Source of the DNA: Ga0077527 sp964531455
GTDB taxonomy: Bacteria > Pseudomonadota > Gammaproteobacteria > Burkholderiales > SG8-41
Length of the DNA stretch: 64,000 bases
Assembly (NCBI GenBank): GCA_964531455.1
Contig: CAZHFZ010000002.1
Location: 46,389 to 110,388, forward strand
Direction: 5' to 3'
Shown here: positions 44,633 through 53,970 of the stretch, piece by piece
Numbering within the stretch: position 1 is the first letter of the stretch
Layout of the letters: each line of letters opens with the position of its first letter
Notes under the pieces: model-generated
What the model saw: only the letters and a program-made list of their open reading frames with translations
Databases searched by the model: none
What the model was told of the DNA's origin: nothing
Made by a program: the position numbers and the translations under genes

Positions 44633-44983
44633 GCACACTCCCTTTGGTCTTAAGGACTGCATGCCGGGATGAACTGAAACAAATTGCAACCCGGCCTTTA
44701 CCTCAGAACGTCACTGCCGACTCCGCAGTTTCCGTTGTACAGGCAAAGGTCTCGCTTGCAATGACACATTGCCGGCATGGCCGGGGACCCGACTGGCGCC
44801 GGACTCCCGTGATGACGACCATACCGCAGCGGCTTGTTGATTTTATTGCCGCCTTAGCTACTCCCCTTTGAGGCAACACTCCCTAACCAATCATGGGAAT
44901 GCGCGCCCGCGTTTTACCACGCCCTCTTCAGGCGCGTCAATAAAGGCCCTGAATTCGGGCTCGTCACTGCCGCGCCTTTTCGA
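44633..44983. other. Intergenic region between fhs and the NhaD-like gene
   Basis: This 351-nt stretch has no credible gene. Near its right end, GCCCGAATTCAGGGC followed by CTTTATT in the minus direction (44939-44960) is a weak terminator candidate for the fhs operon. The promoter for the NhaD-like gene must also lie here but was not recognised. Confidence 0.5.
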
Positions 44984-46657
44984 TCAGAACAACCCGATCA
45001 CCTTGCCATCATCGGTCAGGTCGATCTTCTCCGACGAAGGGACTTTGGGCAGGCCCGGCATGGTCATGATGTCACCGCAGATCATCACAATGAATTCCGC
45101 GCCGGCGGCCAACCGCACTTCACGAACGTTCACCATATGCCCGCTGGGCGCACCGCGCACGCTGGCGTCGGTCGAAAACGACGACTGGGTTTTTGCCACA
45201 CATACCGGATAGTGGCCATAACCGGCTTCCTGCAGTTCCTTGATGCGATTGCGCACCTTGGAATCCGCGGAAATGTCGGCCGCGCCGTAAACCTTGGTCG
45301 CGATCTTTTTCATCTTGTCCCACAGCGTATCGCTGTCTTCGTAGACGAAGGTCGGGCTGGATTTCTGTTCGCACAACTCGACCACGATGTTGGCCAGTTC
45401 AGCCGCGCCCTTGCCGCCCTCGCCCCAGTGATTCGCCACAACAACGCGCGCACCCAGCTTGGCAATGCGGTCGGTGAGCAGATCCATCTCGGCCTTGGTA
45501 TCGGCAGTGAAGCGGTTGACCGAGACCACGCAGGGGATGTTGTAGACGTTCTTGACGTTGTGAACATGACGTTCGAGGTTGACCAAGCCTTTTTCCAGCG
45601 CGACCAGGTTTTCCTTGTTGAGGTCTTCCTTGCCGACGCCACCGTGGTGCTTGAGTGCGCGTACGGTGGCAACAATCACCGCCGCAGCCGGCATCAGCCC
45701 GGCCTTGCGACACTTGATGTCGAGGAATTTCTCGGCGCCGAGGTCGGCACCGAAACCGGCTTCGGTCACCACATAATCGACCAGCTTCAATGCAGTCTTG
45801 GTGGCAATCACCGAGTTGCAGCCGTGGGCGATATTTGCGAATGGACCGCCGTGGATGAACGCTGCGTTGTTTTCCAGCGTCTGCACCAGATTCGGCGCCA
45901 GCTGGTCTTTCAGCAGCACGGTCATTGCACCATGCGCCTTCAGGTCGCGCGCGCGCAGCGGTTTGCCGTCGCGGGTGTAACCGAAGACGATATTGCCAAG
46001 GCGTTCTTTCAGATCCTTCAGCGAAGTCGCGAGACAGAAAATCGCCATTACTTCTGAAGCAACAACGATGTCGAAACCGTCTTCACGCGGATAACCGTTG
46101 GCGGTGCCGCCCAGCGACACGACGATATCGCGCAGCGCGCGGTCGTTCATATCCATCACGCGCTTCCAGGTGATGCGGCGCGGATCGATGCCGAGTTCGT
46201 TGCCGTGCGAGATATGGTTATCGATCATCGCGGCAAGCAGGTTGTTCGCCAGCGCGATCGCACCAAAGTCACCGGTGAAATGCAGATTGATGTCTTCCAT
46301 CGGCACGACCTGGGCATAACCGCCGCCGGCCGCGCCACCTTTGACACCAAACACCGGACCCAGCGAGGGCTCACGCAGGCAGATCATCGCCTTCTTGCCG
46401 ATGTGATTAAGTGCGTCGCCGAGGCCCACGGTGGTCGTGGTCTTGCCTTCGCCCGCGGGTGTCGGGTTGATCGCGGTAACAAGGATCAGCTTGCCGTCTT
46501 TTTTGTCTTTCAGGCTGTCGACATATTCCAGCGACACTTTGGTCTTGTAATGCCCGTAAGGCACCAGATGCTCTTCCGGAATGCCCAGCTTCTGCGCGAT
46601 CTTGTTGATGCGCTCCATTTTTGCCGCCTGGGCAATTTCGATGTCCGACAGTGCCAT
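44984..46657 (-). CDS. fhs: Formate--tetrahydrofolate ligase
   Basis: Fhs makes 10-formyl-THF from formate, THF and ATP, the entry of formate into one-carbon metabolism. The 557-residue protein starts at ATG 46657 after GAGAGGA. The P-loop TPAGEGKTTTT is at about 65-76, followed by LREPSLGPVFGVKGGAAGGGYAQV-type and VASEVMAIFCLA motifs, and the end MPGLPKVPSSEKIDL. It is 68 nt downstream of fdhA and last in the sucCD-fdh-fhs run, so formate can be oxidised or assimilated from one operon. Confidence 0.95.
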   Translation of the reverse strand: MALSDIEIAQAAKMERINKIAQKLGIPEEHLVPYGHYKTKVSLEYVDSLKDKKDGKLILVTAINPTPAGEGKTTTTVGLGDALNHIGKKAMICLREPSLGPVFGVKGGAAGGGYAQVVPMEDINLHFTGDFGAIALANNLLAAMIDNHISHGNELGIDPRRITWKRVMDMNDRALRDIVVSLGGTANGYPREDGFDIVVASEVMAIFCLATSLKDLKERLGNIVFGYTRDGKPLRARDLKAHGAMTVLLKDQLAPNLVQTLENNAAFIHGGPFANIAHGCNSVIATKTALKLVDYVVTEAGFGADLGAEKFLDIKCRKAGLMPAAAVIVATVRALKHHGGVGKEDLNKENLVALEKGLVNLERHVHNVKNVYNIPCVVSVNRFTADTKAEMDLLTDRIAKLGARVVVANHWGEGGKGAAELANIVVELCEQKSSPTFVYEDSDTLWDKMKKIATKVYGAADISADSKVRNRIKELQEAGYGHYPVCVAKTQSSFSTDASVRGAPSGHMVNVREVRLAAGAEFIVMICGDIMTMPGLPKVPSSEKIDLTDDGKVIGLF

Positions 46658-46725
46658 GTTGGTTCCTCTCCTGAACAAAAAATAATTATTGATGCCCGCG
46701 CCTGCGGGCGTCGTGTTTTACAGCC

Positions 46726-49536
46726 TTAAACCTTGGCCAGCTTCGCCAGCACCTGCCCGCCGCCATAACTGGAGCGTGGCGTCAGCTCGCCACCTTTCAT
46801 GACATTGACCGCGCAATACTTGAACTCGGGAATCTTGCCGAACGGGTCCAGCGCCGAATTGGTCAACAGGTTGGCAGCGGCTTCGTAGAAAGCAAACGGG
46901 ATGAACACTGAGCCGCGCGGCGTTCCATCATCGGGGCGCGCATACAGCGAGATGATGCCGCGGCGTGATTCCACCGTGATCACATCGCCGCCCTTCGCAC
47001 CCAGCGCATCGAGATCCAGCGGATGCATGGACACGGTCGGTTCCGGCTCGATCGCATCGAGCACGCCGGCACGGCGGGTCATCGACCCGGTATGCCAGTG
47101 TTCCAGTTGCCGACCGGTAATCAGCACAAACGGGAACTCGCGGTCGGGCCGCTCGTTCGCCGGAATGATGTCAACCGGCACAAACTTCGCACGCCCCGTC
47201 GGGGTTGGAAATTTATCAATAAATACAATAGGTTGACCGGGGTCACCTTCTTTGAGGCAGGGATAGGTCACGCTGCTCTCGGCTTCCAGACGCTCCCAGG
47301 TGATGCCGGCAATCGAGTTCATCGCCAGGCGCATCTCGTTGAACACGTCCTTCGGACCGCTGTAGTTCCAGTTCAGCCCCAGACGACGCCCCAGTTCCTG
47401 AATGATCCAGAGGTCGGGCTTGGCTTCACCGGGTGCGTCAACCGCCTTGCGCCCCAGTTGCACCATGCGATCGGTGTTGGTGACCGTGCCGTCTTTCTCC
47501 GGCCACACCGTCGCCGGCAGAATGATGTCGGCGTGGTAACAGGTTTCGGTCAGGAAGATTTCCTGTACCACCAGCCAGTCCAGTTTGGCCAGCGCTTCGC
47601 GCGCGTGGTTGGCGTCAGGATCCGACATCGCCGGGTTTTCGCCCATCACATACATGCCGCGGATGTCGCCGTCGAGAATCGCATGCACGATCTCAACAAC
47701 AGTCAGGCCCGGCTTTGAATCCAGTTTGGTGCCCCACAGCTTTTCGAAACGCGCCAACGCTTCGGGATTATCAACGCGCTGATAGTCGGGGAACACCATC
47801 GGGATCAATCCCGAATCGGATGCGCCCTGAACATTGTTCTGGCCGCGCAGCGGATGCAGGCCAGAGCCCGGCTTGCCGATCTGACCAGTCATCAGACACA
47901 GCGCGATCAGACAGCGTGCGTTGTCGGTGCCGTGGATATGCTGAGAGATGCCCATGCCCCAGAGAATCATCGAGGCTTTGGACGTCGCATAAAGCCGTGC
48001 CACTTCCTTAATCGTTTCCGCCGGGATGCCGCACAGCGGCGCCATCGCTTCCGGGCTGTAACCTTCAACGTTTTTCCTAAGGTCGTCGTAACCGATGGTG
48101 CGCGACTTGATGAAATCCTCGTCAACCAGGCCTTCGTGCACGATGACATGCATCATCGCGTTGAGCAGCGCAACGTCGGTGTCCGGCTTGAACTGCAGTG
48201 CGTAAGTGGCGTGCCGCGCCAATTCGTTGCGGCGCGGATCGGCGTAAATCAGTTTCGCACCATTCTTCACCGCATTCTTGATCCAGGTCGCCGCCACCGG
48301 GTGATTGGACAGCGGATTCGCGCCGATGAGGAAAATCACTTCGGCGTGCGCAACATCATTGACCTGGTTCGACACTGCTCCCGAACTCACCGCCTCCATC
48401 AGCGCTGCGACACTCGAGGCGTGACACAAGCGGGTGCAATGGTCGACGTTGTTGGAGCCGAACCCGGTACGCACCAGTTTCTGGAACAGATAGGCCTCTT
48501 CGTTGCTGCCCTTGGCCGAACCGAATCCCGCCAGCGCCTTGTTGCCATACTGGTCGCGGATGCCCTTCAGTTTGCCGGCGGCAAGATCCAGGGCCTCTTC
48601 CCACGTCGCCTCACGGAAATGTTCCAGCGGATTCGCCGGATCCATGGTGAAGTCGGCGTGCTTGGGCACTCCAGGCTTGCGAATCAGCGGCTTGGTCAGG
48701 CGCTGCGGGTGATGGGCGTAATCGAAACCGTAACGGCCCTTGACGCACAGACGGCCGTGATTCGACGGTCCGTCACGGCCGTCGACCGACAGAATCTTGT
48801 TGTCCTTGACGTTGTAGGTCAACTGACAGCCGACACCGCAGTACGGGCACACCGAGTGCACCTGTTTGTCCGGTTTGACCAGTCCAGCTTCGCGCGCCGG
48901 CATCAGCGCTCCGGTCGGACAGGCCTGCACACATTCACCGCATGCCACGCATGTGGATTCACCCATCGGATCATTCAGGTCAAATACGATCTTCGAATGC
49001 TCGCCGCGGAAAGCGTAACCGATGACGTCATTGACCTGCTCTTCGCGGCAGGCGCGCACGCAGCGCGTGCACTGGATGCAGGAATCGAGATTGACCGCGA
49101 TGCCGTGATGCGACAAGTCGGCCTGCGGCTGGTGGCGCCGCGCGAAACGCGGCTTGCCCACCTGCAATTTGCCGGCCCAGTGGTCGAGCTCGGAATTATT
49201 GGTGTGACGCTCTTCAGGCATATCCGAGAGCAGCAGTTCCATCACCATTTTCTGGGACGCCACCGCGCGCGTGCTGTTGGTGGTGACCTCCATACCGGGC
49301 GACGGATTGCGGCAGCATGACGCCGCCAGCACCCGCTCGCCCTTGACCTCGACCACGCAAGCCCGGCAGTTGCCGTCGGGGCGCAGACCTTCCTTGTAGC
49401 AAAGGTGCGGAATCTCGACGCCGTGGCGCTTCGCGGTCTGGATGATGGTTTCCGACGCGTAGCCAACGACATCCTTGCCGTTCAGTTTGAACTCGACCGG
49501 CATCGCCGCGAATTCGTCTTTGCTCATTGCAGTCAT
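46726..49536 (-). CDS. fdhA: Formate dehydrogenase, catalytic (alpha) subunit, molybdenum type
   Basis: The 936-residue protein is the alpha subunit of a soluble NAD-dependent formate dehydrogenase. N-terminal [2Fe-2S] ferredoxin domain (Cys46, 57, 60, 75), a His-Cys3-type site, two [4Fe-4S] clusters (CIQCTRCVRAC at 153-163, CVACGECVQACP), the catalytic-domain cluster CPYCGVGC (230-237), and the active site HCTRLCHAS, where Cys371 should bind Mo; it is Cys, not Sec. ATG 49536 follows GGAGGT. The layout matches FdsA/NAD-linked enzymes. A near-copy of the Fnr-type palindrome lies inside the gene at 47233 but is in coding sequence. Confidence 0.94.
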   Translation of the reverse strand: MTAMSKDEFAAMPVEFKLNGKDVVGYASETIIQTAKRHGVEIPHLCYKEGLRPDGNCRACVVEVKGERVLAASCCRNPSPGMEVTTNSTRAVASQKMVMELLLSDMPEERHTNNSELDHWAGKLQVGKPRFARRHQPQADLSHHGIAVNLDSCIQCTRCVRACREEQVNDVIGYAFRGEHSKIVFDLNDPMGESTCVACGECVQACPTGALMPAREAGLVKPDKQVHSVCPYCGVGCQLTYNVKDNKILSVDGRDGPSNHGRLCVKGRYGFDYAHHPQRLTKPLIRKPGVPKHADFTMDPANPLEHFREATWEEALDLAAGKLKGIRDQYGNKALAGFGSAKGSNEEAYLFQKLVRTGFGSNNVDHCTRLCHASSVAALMEAVSSGAVSNQVNDVAHAEVIFLIGANPLSNHPVAATWIKNAVKNGAKLIYADPRRNELARHATYALQFKPDTDVALLNAMMHVIVHEGLVDEDFIKSRTIGYDDLRKNVEGYSPEAMAPLCGIPAETIKEVARLYATSKASMILWGMGISQHIHGTDNARCLIALCLMTGQIGKPGSGLHPLRGQNNVQGASDSGLIPMVFPDYQRVDNPEALARFEKLWGTKLDSKPGLTVVEIVHAILDGDIRGMYVMGENPAMSDPDANHAREALAKLDWLVVQEIFLTETCYHADIILPATVWPEKDGTVTNTDRMVQLGRKAVDAPGEAKPDLWIIQELGRRLGLNWNYSGPKDVFNEMRLAMNSIAGITWERLEAESSVTYPCLKEGDPGQPIVFIDKFPTPTGRAKFVPVDIIPANERPDREFPFVLITGRQLEHWHTGSMTRRAGVLDAIEPEPTVSMHPLDLDALGAKGGDVITVESRRGIISLYARPDDGTPRGSVFIPFAFYEAAANLLTNSALDPFGKIPEFKYCAVNVMKGGELTPRSSYGGGQVLAKLAKV

Positions 49537-49579
49537 GATATGACCTCCGGTAAGACGCGGCGCTGCAGCGCCTGCATCC

Positions 49580-51298
49580 CTACTCGACTTCCTTGGGGAA
49601 ATACTTCATCACGGTACGGATCGGATTCGGCGCCGCCTGACCGAGGCCGCAGATCGATGCATCAGCCATCGCGCCCGACAGCTCTTCAAGCAGACCGCGA
49701 TTCCACTTCGGCGCCTCCATTAATTGCAGCGCTTTTGCAGTGCCGACACGGCAGGGCGTGCACTGGCCGCAGGATTCTTCCGAGAAGAACTTCATCACGT
49801 TGCGCGCCGCACCGCGTGCCTTGTCCTTGTCGGAAAAAATGATCACCGCTGCAGAGCCGATGAAACAGCCGTATGGGTTCAGCGTGTCAAAGTCCAGCGG
49901 AATATCGCTCATCGACGCCGGCAGGATGCCGCCCGACGCGCCGCCCGGCAGATAGCCATAGAACTGATGTCCCGGCAGCATGCCGCCGCAGTATTCGGCG
50001 ATCAGTTCTTTCACCGTGATACCGGCCGGCGCCAGATGCACACCCGGCTTTTTCACGCGACCGGACACTGAGAAGGAGCGCAGGCCCTTACGGCCGTTGC
50101 GACCGTGACCGGCAAACCAGTCCGCACCTTTTTCCAGAATGTCGCGAACCCAGTACAGCGTTTCCATGTTGTGCTCAAGCGTCGGGTAACCGAACAAGCC
50201 GACCTGCGCCACATAGGGCGGGCGAAGCCGCGGCATGCCGCGCTTGCCTTCGATCGATTCGATCATCGCCGACTCTTCACCGCAGATATAGGCGCCTGCG
50301 CCTCGACGCAGGAATATCGGCGGAAGCGGGCAGGGCGGATTCGCCTGCAAAGCCTTGATCTCTTTTTCGAGGATTGCGCGCACGCCGGCATATTCATCGC
50401 GCAGATAAATGTAAACCTCGGAAATCTGCACCGTCCACGCAGCGATGATCACGCCCTCGAGGAAACGATGCGGATCGCGTTCAAGATAATAACGATCCTT
50501 GAAGGTGCCTGGTTCACCCTCGTCGATATTGACCGCCATCACCCGCGGACCTTTTTCGCCGCGTACGATGCGCCACTTGCGACCCGACGGGAAACCCGCG
50601 CCGCCCAGACCGCGCAGACCCGAGTTCTCCATGGTCTTGATCAGCGACTCGGCATCGCGCGTGCCGTTGAGGCATTCGATCGCGATGTCGTAACCACCAT
50701 TCTTGCGGTACTCGGCATAGGACAAATACTTGCCGACCGCGCATTTGTCCTTGTTGGCGGCGACCAAGGGCTTGACCTTGTCGACCGTCGCCTGCGGCAC
50801 CGGATTCTGCCCGACCACCGCCACCGGCGCCTGCTCGCAACGACCGACGCAGGGCGCCGGAATCACACGCACCTTGTCACCCAGCGATTGTTTGAGACCC
50901 TTGATCAGTTCATTGGAACCGGAAAGCTCACAGGACAGCGAATCACAGACCCGCACGGTCAATGCCGGCGGTGCCTTTTCACCTTCCCTGATCACGTCGA
51001 AGTGGTGATAGAAAGTCGCCACCTCATAGACTTCCGTCATCGCCAGCTTCATTTCACGGGCCAGTGCGACAAGGTGACCCGCCGGAATATGACCAAAACG
51101 GTCCTGGATCAGGTGCAGATTTTCAATCAGCAGATCGCGACGGCGCGGGTCCACTCCGGTTTTGCGCTGCGCCGCGTCCAGCAATGACTGGACCTCAGCG
51201 AGCGCACCCGATTCCACGGTGCGCCCTTTGAGAGCGCCCCGCGCACGTTTGCCGCGTTTCACGATGCCACCTTCCAAAATTGCGCCTCCTCCGGCCAT
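49580..51298 (-). CDS. fdhB: Formate dehydrogenase, NADH-linked beta subunit (NuoE-NuoF fusion)
   Basis: This 572-residue protein joins a NuoE/FdsG-like [2Fe-2S] thioredoxin-fold domain (about 30-190; Cys118, 123, 150, 154) to a NuoF/FdsB-like domain (about 200-572) with the FMN/NAD site RGLGGAGFPSGRKW and the [4Fe-4S] motif SCGQCTPCRVGT. It passes electrons from the alpha subunit to NAD+. In many enzymes these are two genes; here they are fused. ATG 51298 is preferred over GTG 51301. It lies 43 nt upstream of fdhA and 83 nt after sucD. Confidence 0.92.
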   Translation of the reverse strand: MAGGGAILEGGIVKRGKRARGALKGRTVESGALAEVQSLLDAAQRKTGVDPRRRDLLIENLHLIQDRFGHIPAGHLVALAREMKLAMTEVYEVATFYHHFDVIREGEKAPPALTVRVCDSLSCELSGSNELIKGLKQSLGDKVRVIPAPCVGRCEQAPVAVVGQNPVPQATVDKVKPLVAANKDKCAVGKYLSYAEYRKNGGYDIAIECLNGTRDAESLIKTMENSGLRGLGGAGFPSGRKWRIVRGEKGPRVMAVNIDEGEPGTFKDRYYLERDPHRFLEGVIIAAWTVQISEVYIYLRDEYAGVRAILEKEIKALQANPPCPLPPIFLRRGAGAYICGEESAMIESIEGKRGMPRLRPPYVAQVGLFGYPTLEHNMETLYWVRDILEKGADWFAGHGRNGRKGLRSFSVSGRVKKPGVHLAPAGITVKELIAEYCGGMLPGHQFYGYLPGGASGGILPASMSDIPLDFDTLNPYGCFIGSAAVIIFSDKDKARGAARNVMKFFSEESCGQCTPCRVGTAKALQLMEAPKWNRGLLEELSGAMADASICGLGQAAPNPIRTVMKYFPKEVE

Positions 51299-51381
51299 CA
51301 CTGCAACCGCTCCCCATGTGTGGGGAGCGGAACCTTCCTTGAATGACTGCTGTTTCTTTACTTCCTTCTTACTTCCGTTTC

Positions 51382-52266
51382 TTACTTCAGCACCGACTTG
51401 AGCAGCTTGCCCATCTCCGCCGGATTTTTAGTCGTGCGGATGCCGCACTCTTCCATCACCGACAGCTTTTCATCAGCCGTGCCCTTGCCGCCCGAGATGA
51501 TCGCGCCGGCATGACCCATGCGTTTTCCCGGAGGCGCTGTCACGCCGGCAATGAAGCCGACCACCGGCTTCTTCATGTTGTCCTTGATCCAGCGCGCGCA
51601 CTCCTCTTCATTGGAGCCGCCGATTTCGCCGACCATGATCACCGCTTCAGTTTGCGGATCATCATTGAACATTTTCATGACATCGATGTGCTTGAGGCCA
51701 TTCACCGGGTCACCGCCAATGCCAACGCAGGACGACTGACCCATGCCCAACTCCATCAATTGGCCGACGGCTTCATAGGTCAGCGTGCCGGAACGCGACA
51801 CCACACCGATCGGGCCCTTCTTGTGAATGTGGCCCGGCATGATGCCGATCTTGATTTCGTCCGGCGTGATCACGCCGGGGCAGTTCGGCCCGATCAGCAG
51901 GGTCCTGCTGTTGTTCTGCTGCATTTTGTATTTCAGGCGCACCATGTCGCGAACCGGAATACCTTCGGTAATACAGATCACCAGATCGAGATCAGCATCC
52001 ACCGCCTCTTCAATCGCTGCAGCCGCATAGGGCGGCGGCACATAGATCACCGAAACATTGGCGCCGGTTGCATCCTTGGCTTCACGCACCGAATTGAAAA
52101 TGGGAATACCTTCGTAGCTCTGGCCGCCCTTTTTCGGAGTCACGCCGGCGACGTAGCAGTTCTTGCCGTTGGCGTATTCCTTGCCGGTTTTGGTGTGGAA
52201 CATGCCGGTCTTGCCGGTGATGCCCTGGGTCATCACCCGGGTGTTTTTATCAATCAGAATTGACAT
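51382..52266 (-). CDS. sucD: Succinyl-CoA synthetase, alpha subunit
   Basis: The 294-residue alpha subunit binds CoA (TGKTGMFHTKTGKEY, VSVIYVPPPYAAAAIEEA) and carries the phosphohistidine in KRMGHAGAIISGG. With SucC it interconverts succinate and succinyl-CoA with ATP/GTP. Its ATG overlaps the sucC stop (TGATG). Malate thiokinase (MtkB) is a close relative and cannot be wholly excluded in a one-carbon context, but the SucC partner looks canonical. Confidence 0.93.
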   Translation of the reverse strand: MSILIDKNTRVMTQGITGKTGMFHTKTGKEYANGKNCYVAGVTPKKGGQSYEGIPIFNSVREAKDATGANVSVIYVPPPYAAAAIEEAVDADLDLVICITEGIPVRDMVRLKYKMQQNNSRTLLIGPNCPGVITPDEIKIGIMPGHIHKKGPIGVVSRSGTLTYEAVGQLMELGMGQSSCVGIGGDPVNGLKHIDVMKMFNDDPQTEAVIMVGEIGGSNEEECARWIKDNMKKPVVGFIAGVTAPPGKRMGHAGAIISGGKGTADEKLSVMEECGIRTTKNPAEMGKLLKSVLK

Positions 52267-53435
52267 CAGTTTTTCCCCTTCGCCGCAGCAACCACTTTCT
52301 GCGCGGCATCAGCCATGTTGTTCCCGGAAATGATCGGCAACCCCGAGTCTGCGAGGATCTTCTTGCCGAGTTCGACGTTGGTACCCTCAAGACGCACCAC
52401 CAGCGGCACGCTCAGGCTGACCTGACGCGCAGCAGCGACCACGCCCTGCGCAATCACGTCACATTTCATGATGCCGCCGAAGATGTTGACCAGAATGGCT
52501 TTCAACTGCGGATTGCGCAGCATGATCTTGAACGCTTCCGTAACCTTCTCGGCGGTAGCGCTGCCGCCGACGTCGAGGAAGTTGGCGGGACTGCCGCCGT
52601 AGAGCTTGATGATGTCCATTGACGCCATCGCCAGACCGGCGCCGTTGACCAGGCAGCCGATATTGCCGTCGAGCTGAATGTAGTTGAGGTCGTGCTTGGA
52701 AGCTTCGACTTCAGCGGGATCCTCTTCATCCAGATCACGCAGCGCAACCAGTTCCGGGTGACGGAACATTGCGTTGTTGTCGAAATCGATCTTGGCGTCG
52801 AGCGCGATGACCTGGCCGTCGCCGGTCAGGATCAGCGGCTGGATTTCGGCGAGCGACGCAGCGGTTTCGTCGAAGGCCTTGTAGAGCGCCTGCAGCATCA
52901 CGCGTGCCTGCTGCACGGAGGCATCGGGCACGCCGATCTTGCGCGCCACATCGTCGGCGTCTGCATCAGCCAGTCCCTTGACCGGATCAATGACGACCTT
53001 GTGAATTTTCTCGGGCGTGTGTTCAGCGACTTCTTCGATATCCATGCCGCCTTCGCTGGAAGCCATCAACACCGCGCGCTGGGTACCGCGGTCGATGACC
53101 AGACCGATATACAGTTCTTTCTTGATGTCGGCGCCTTCCTCAATCAGCAGCCGGCGAACCTTCTGGCCTTCGGGGCCGGTCTGATGGGTTTTCAACTGCA
53201 TGCCGAGAATGGATGACGCATAGGTTTTGACGTCGGCAGCCGACTTCGCCACCTTCACGCCGCCACCCTTGCCGCGACCGCCGGCATGGATCTGCGCCTT
53301 GACGACCCAGACGTTGCCGCCCAGTTTGGCCGCAGCAGCAACCGCTTCGTCGACCGTGAAACACGGGATGCCGCGCGGCGTGGTTACGCCATATTTGCGC
53401 AGGAGTTCTTTTGCCTGATATTCGTGGATTTTCAT
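52266..53435 (-). CDS. sucC: Succinyl-CoA synthetase, beta subunit
   Basis: The 389-residue subunit starts at ATG 53435 (MKIHEYQAKELLRKYGV), though the frame is open another 87 codons without family similarity. It has the ATP-grasp domain (VKAQIHAGGRGKGGGVK, LEIQPL-type region, DAKIDFDNNA) and the C-terminal ligase domain (FLDVGGSATAEKV, VNIFGGIMKCDVIAQG). It heads the run sucC-sucD-fdhB-fdhA-fhs. A palindrome shared with the oxalate genes lies 92 nt upstream. It may supply succinyl-CoA to prime Frc. Confidence 0.94.
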   Translation of the reverse strand: MKIHEYQAKELLRKYGVTTPRGIPCFTVDEAVAAAAKLGGNVWVVKAQIHAGGRGKGGGVKVAKSAADVKTYASSILGMQLKTHQTGPEGQKVRRLLIEEGADIKKELYIGLVIDRGTQRAVLMASSEGGMDIEEVAEHTPEKIHKVVIDPVKGLADADADDVARKIGVPDASVQQARVMLQALYKAFDETAASLAEIQPLILTGDGQVIALDAKIDFDNNAMFRHPELVALRDLDEEDPAEVEASKHDLNYIQLDGNIGCLVNGAGLAMASMDIIKLYGGSPANFLDVGGSATAEKVTEAFKIMLRNPQLKAILVNIFGGIMKCDVIAQGVVAAARQVSLSVPLVVRLEGTNVELGKKILADSGLPIISGNNMADAAQKVVAAAKGKN

Positions 53436-53526
53436 TTTCCGTTCCGCGTGGTTAGCGCTGTTGGATGGAAGGCGTCGCCCGGCCCCGCAGGGACGCCAAT
53501 CTATTACAGCGAACTCTGCAGCGGCC

Positions 53527-53540
53527 TTGACCGCAGTCAA
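53527..53540. promoter_or_regulatory. Fnr-type palindrome upstream of sucC
   Basis: TTGACCGCAGTCAA is a perfect TTGAC/GTCAA inverted repeat with a 4-nt spacer, 92 nt upstream of the sucC ATG. It is the only such site before the five-gene sucCD-fdh-fhs run. Confidence 0.7.
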
Positions 53541-53869
53541 TAAACTCACGATTGGATAAAACGCGAGTCCGGCGCATAAAGCGCTTTGGACGAGTCTGGA
53601 ATTCACGCCATGCGGATGCCTCTTGCCTGACGCGTATTCCGGGGACAACTGCCAGAATTTGCTGCATTGCGAGTATAGCAAACCACCTGTATTCACTCGG
53701 AGACATTCGCTGCGCTTGAACTTGCAGAATTCAATGCTGCCACGTCGGCAGCGAACAAGGCGTGGTGGGGACCATGCAAAGCAATATGATCAACACATTC
53801 GATTGACCGAAGCTAGCGCACGCTAACACCAAATTTGTTACGATGTTGCGCTGCAATATTGAAGGGGCG

Positions 53870-53964
53870 AAAAAAACGCAACCCCGAGGGGTTGCGCTGA
53901 AGTTCCACCAAAGGAGGAGGTTTTGGAGGATATGTGCCGATACCTGTAGAAGGCACCCAGCACG
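53870..53964 (-). ncRNA. Candidate small RNA with anti-Shine-Dalgarno loop
   Basis: On the minus strand a promoter-like sequence (53971-53998) precedes about 95 nt that end in a rho-independent terminator: a CGCAACCCC/GGGGTTGCG stem (53877-53896) followed by T6. Within it, CCAAA-ACCTCCTCC-TTTGG folds a 5-bp stem whose 9-nt loop is a C-rich anti-Shine-Dalgarno sequence (53908-53926). Exposed C-rich loops are typical of trans-acting regulatory RNAs. The two short frames on this strand run into the terminator and are not convincing proteins. Confidence 0.5.
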
Positions 53965-53970
53965 GTTCCG

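Noticed and set aside
46694..46709. GCCCGC-GCCT-GCGGGC hairpin between fdhA and fhs as a terminator
   Set aside because: Only 6 bp and no adjacent T tract; at most partial attenuation, so fhs is still taken as part of the operon.
47233..47246. TTGACCGGGGTCAC, 13 of 14 match to the regulon palindrome
   Set aside because: It is inside fdhA coding sequence, far from any start, and the last base breaks the palindrome.
47854..49320. Open frame of 488 codons antisense to fdhA
   Set aside because: The His/Arg/Asp-rich, motif-free translation is a shadow of the GC-rich fdhA codons.
52978..52990. TTGACCGGATCAA in sucC
   Set aside because: Coding sequence, with a 3-nt spacer, so the half-sites are out of register for an Fnr-type dimer.
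53911..53946. Strong plus-strand AGGAGG sites followed by ATG 53932 (5 codons)
   Set aside because: The purine-rich stretch is better explained as the complement of the anti-Shine-Dalgarno loop; a 5-residue peptide has no support.
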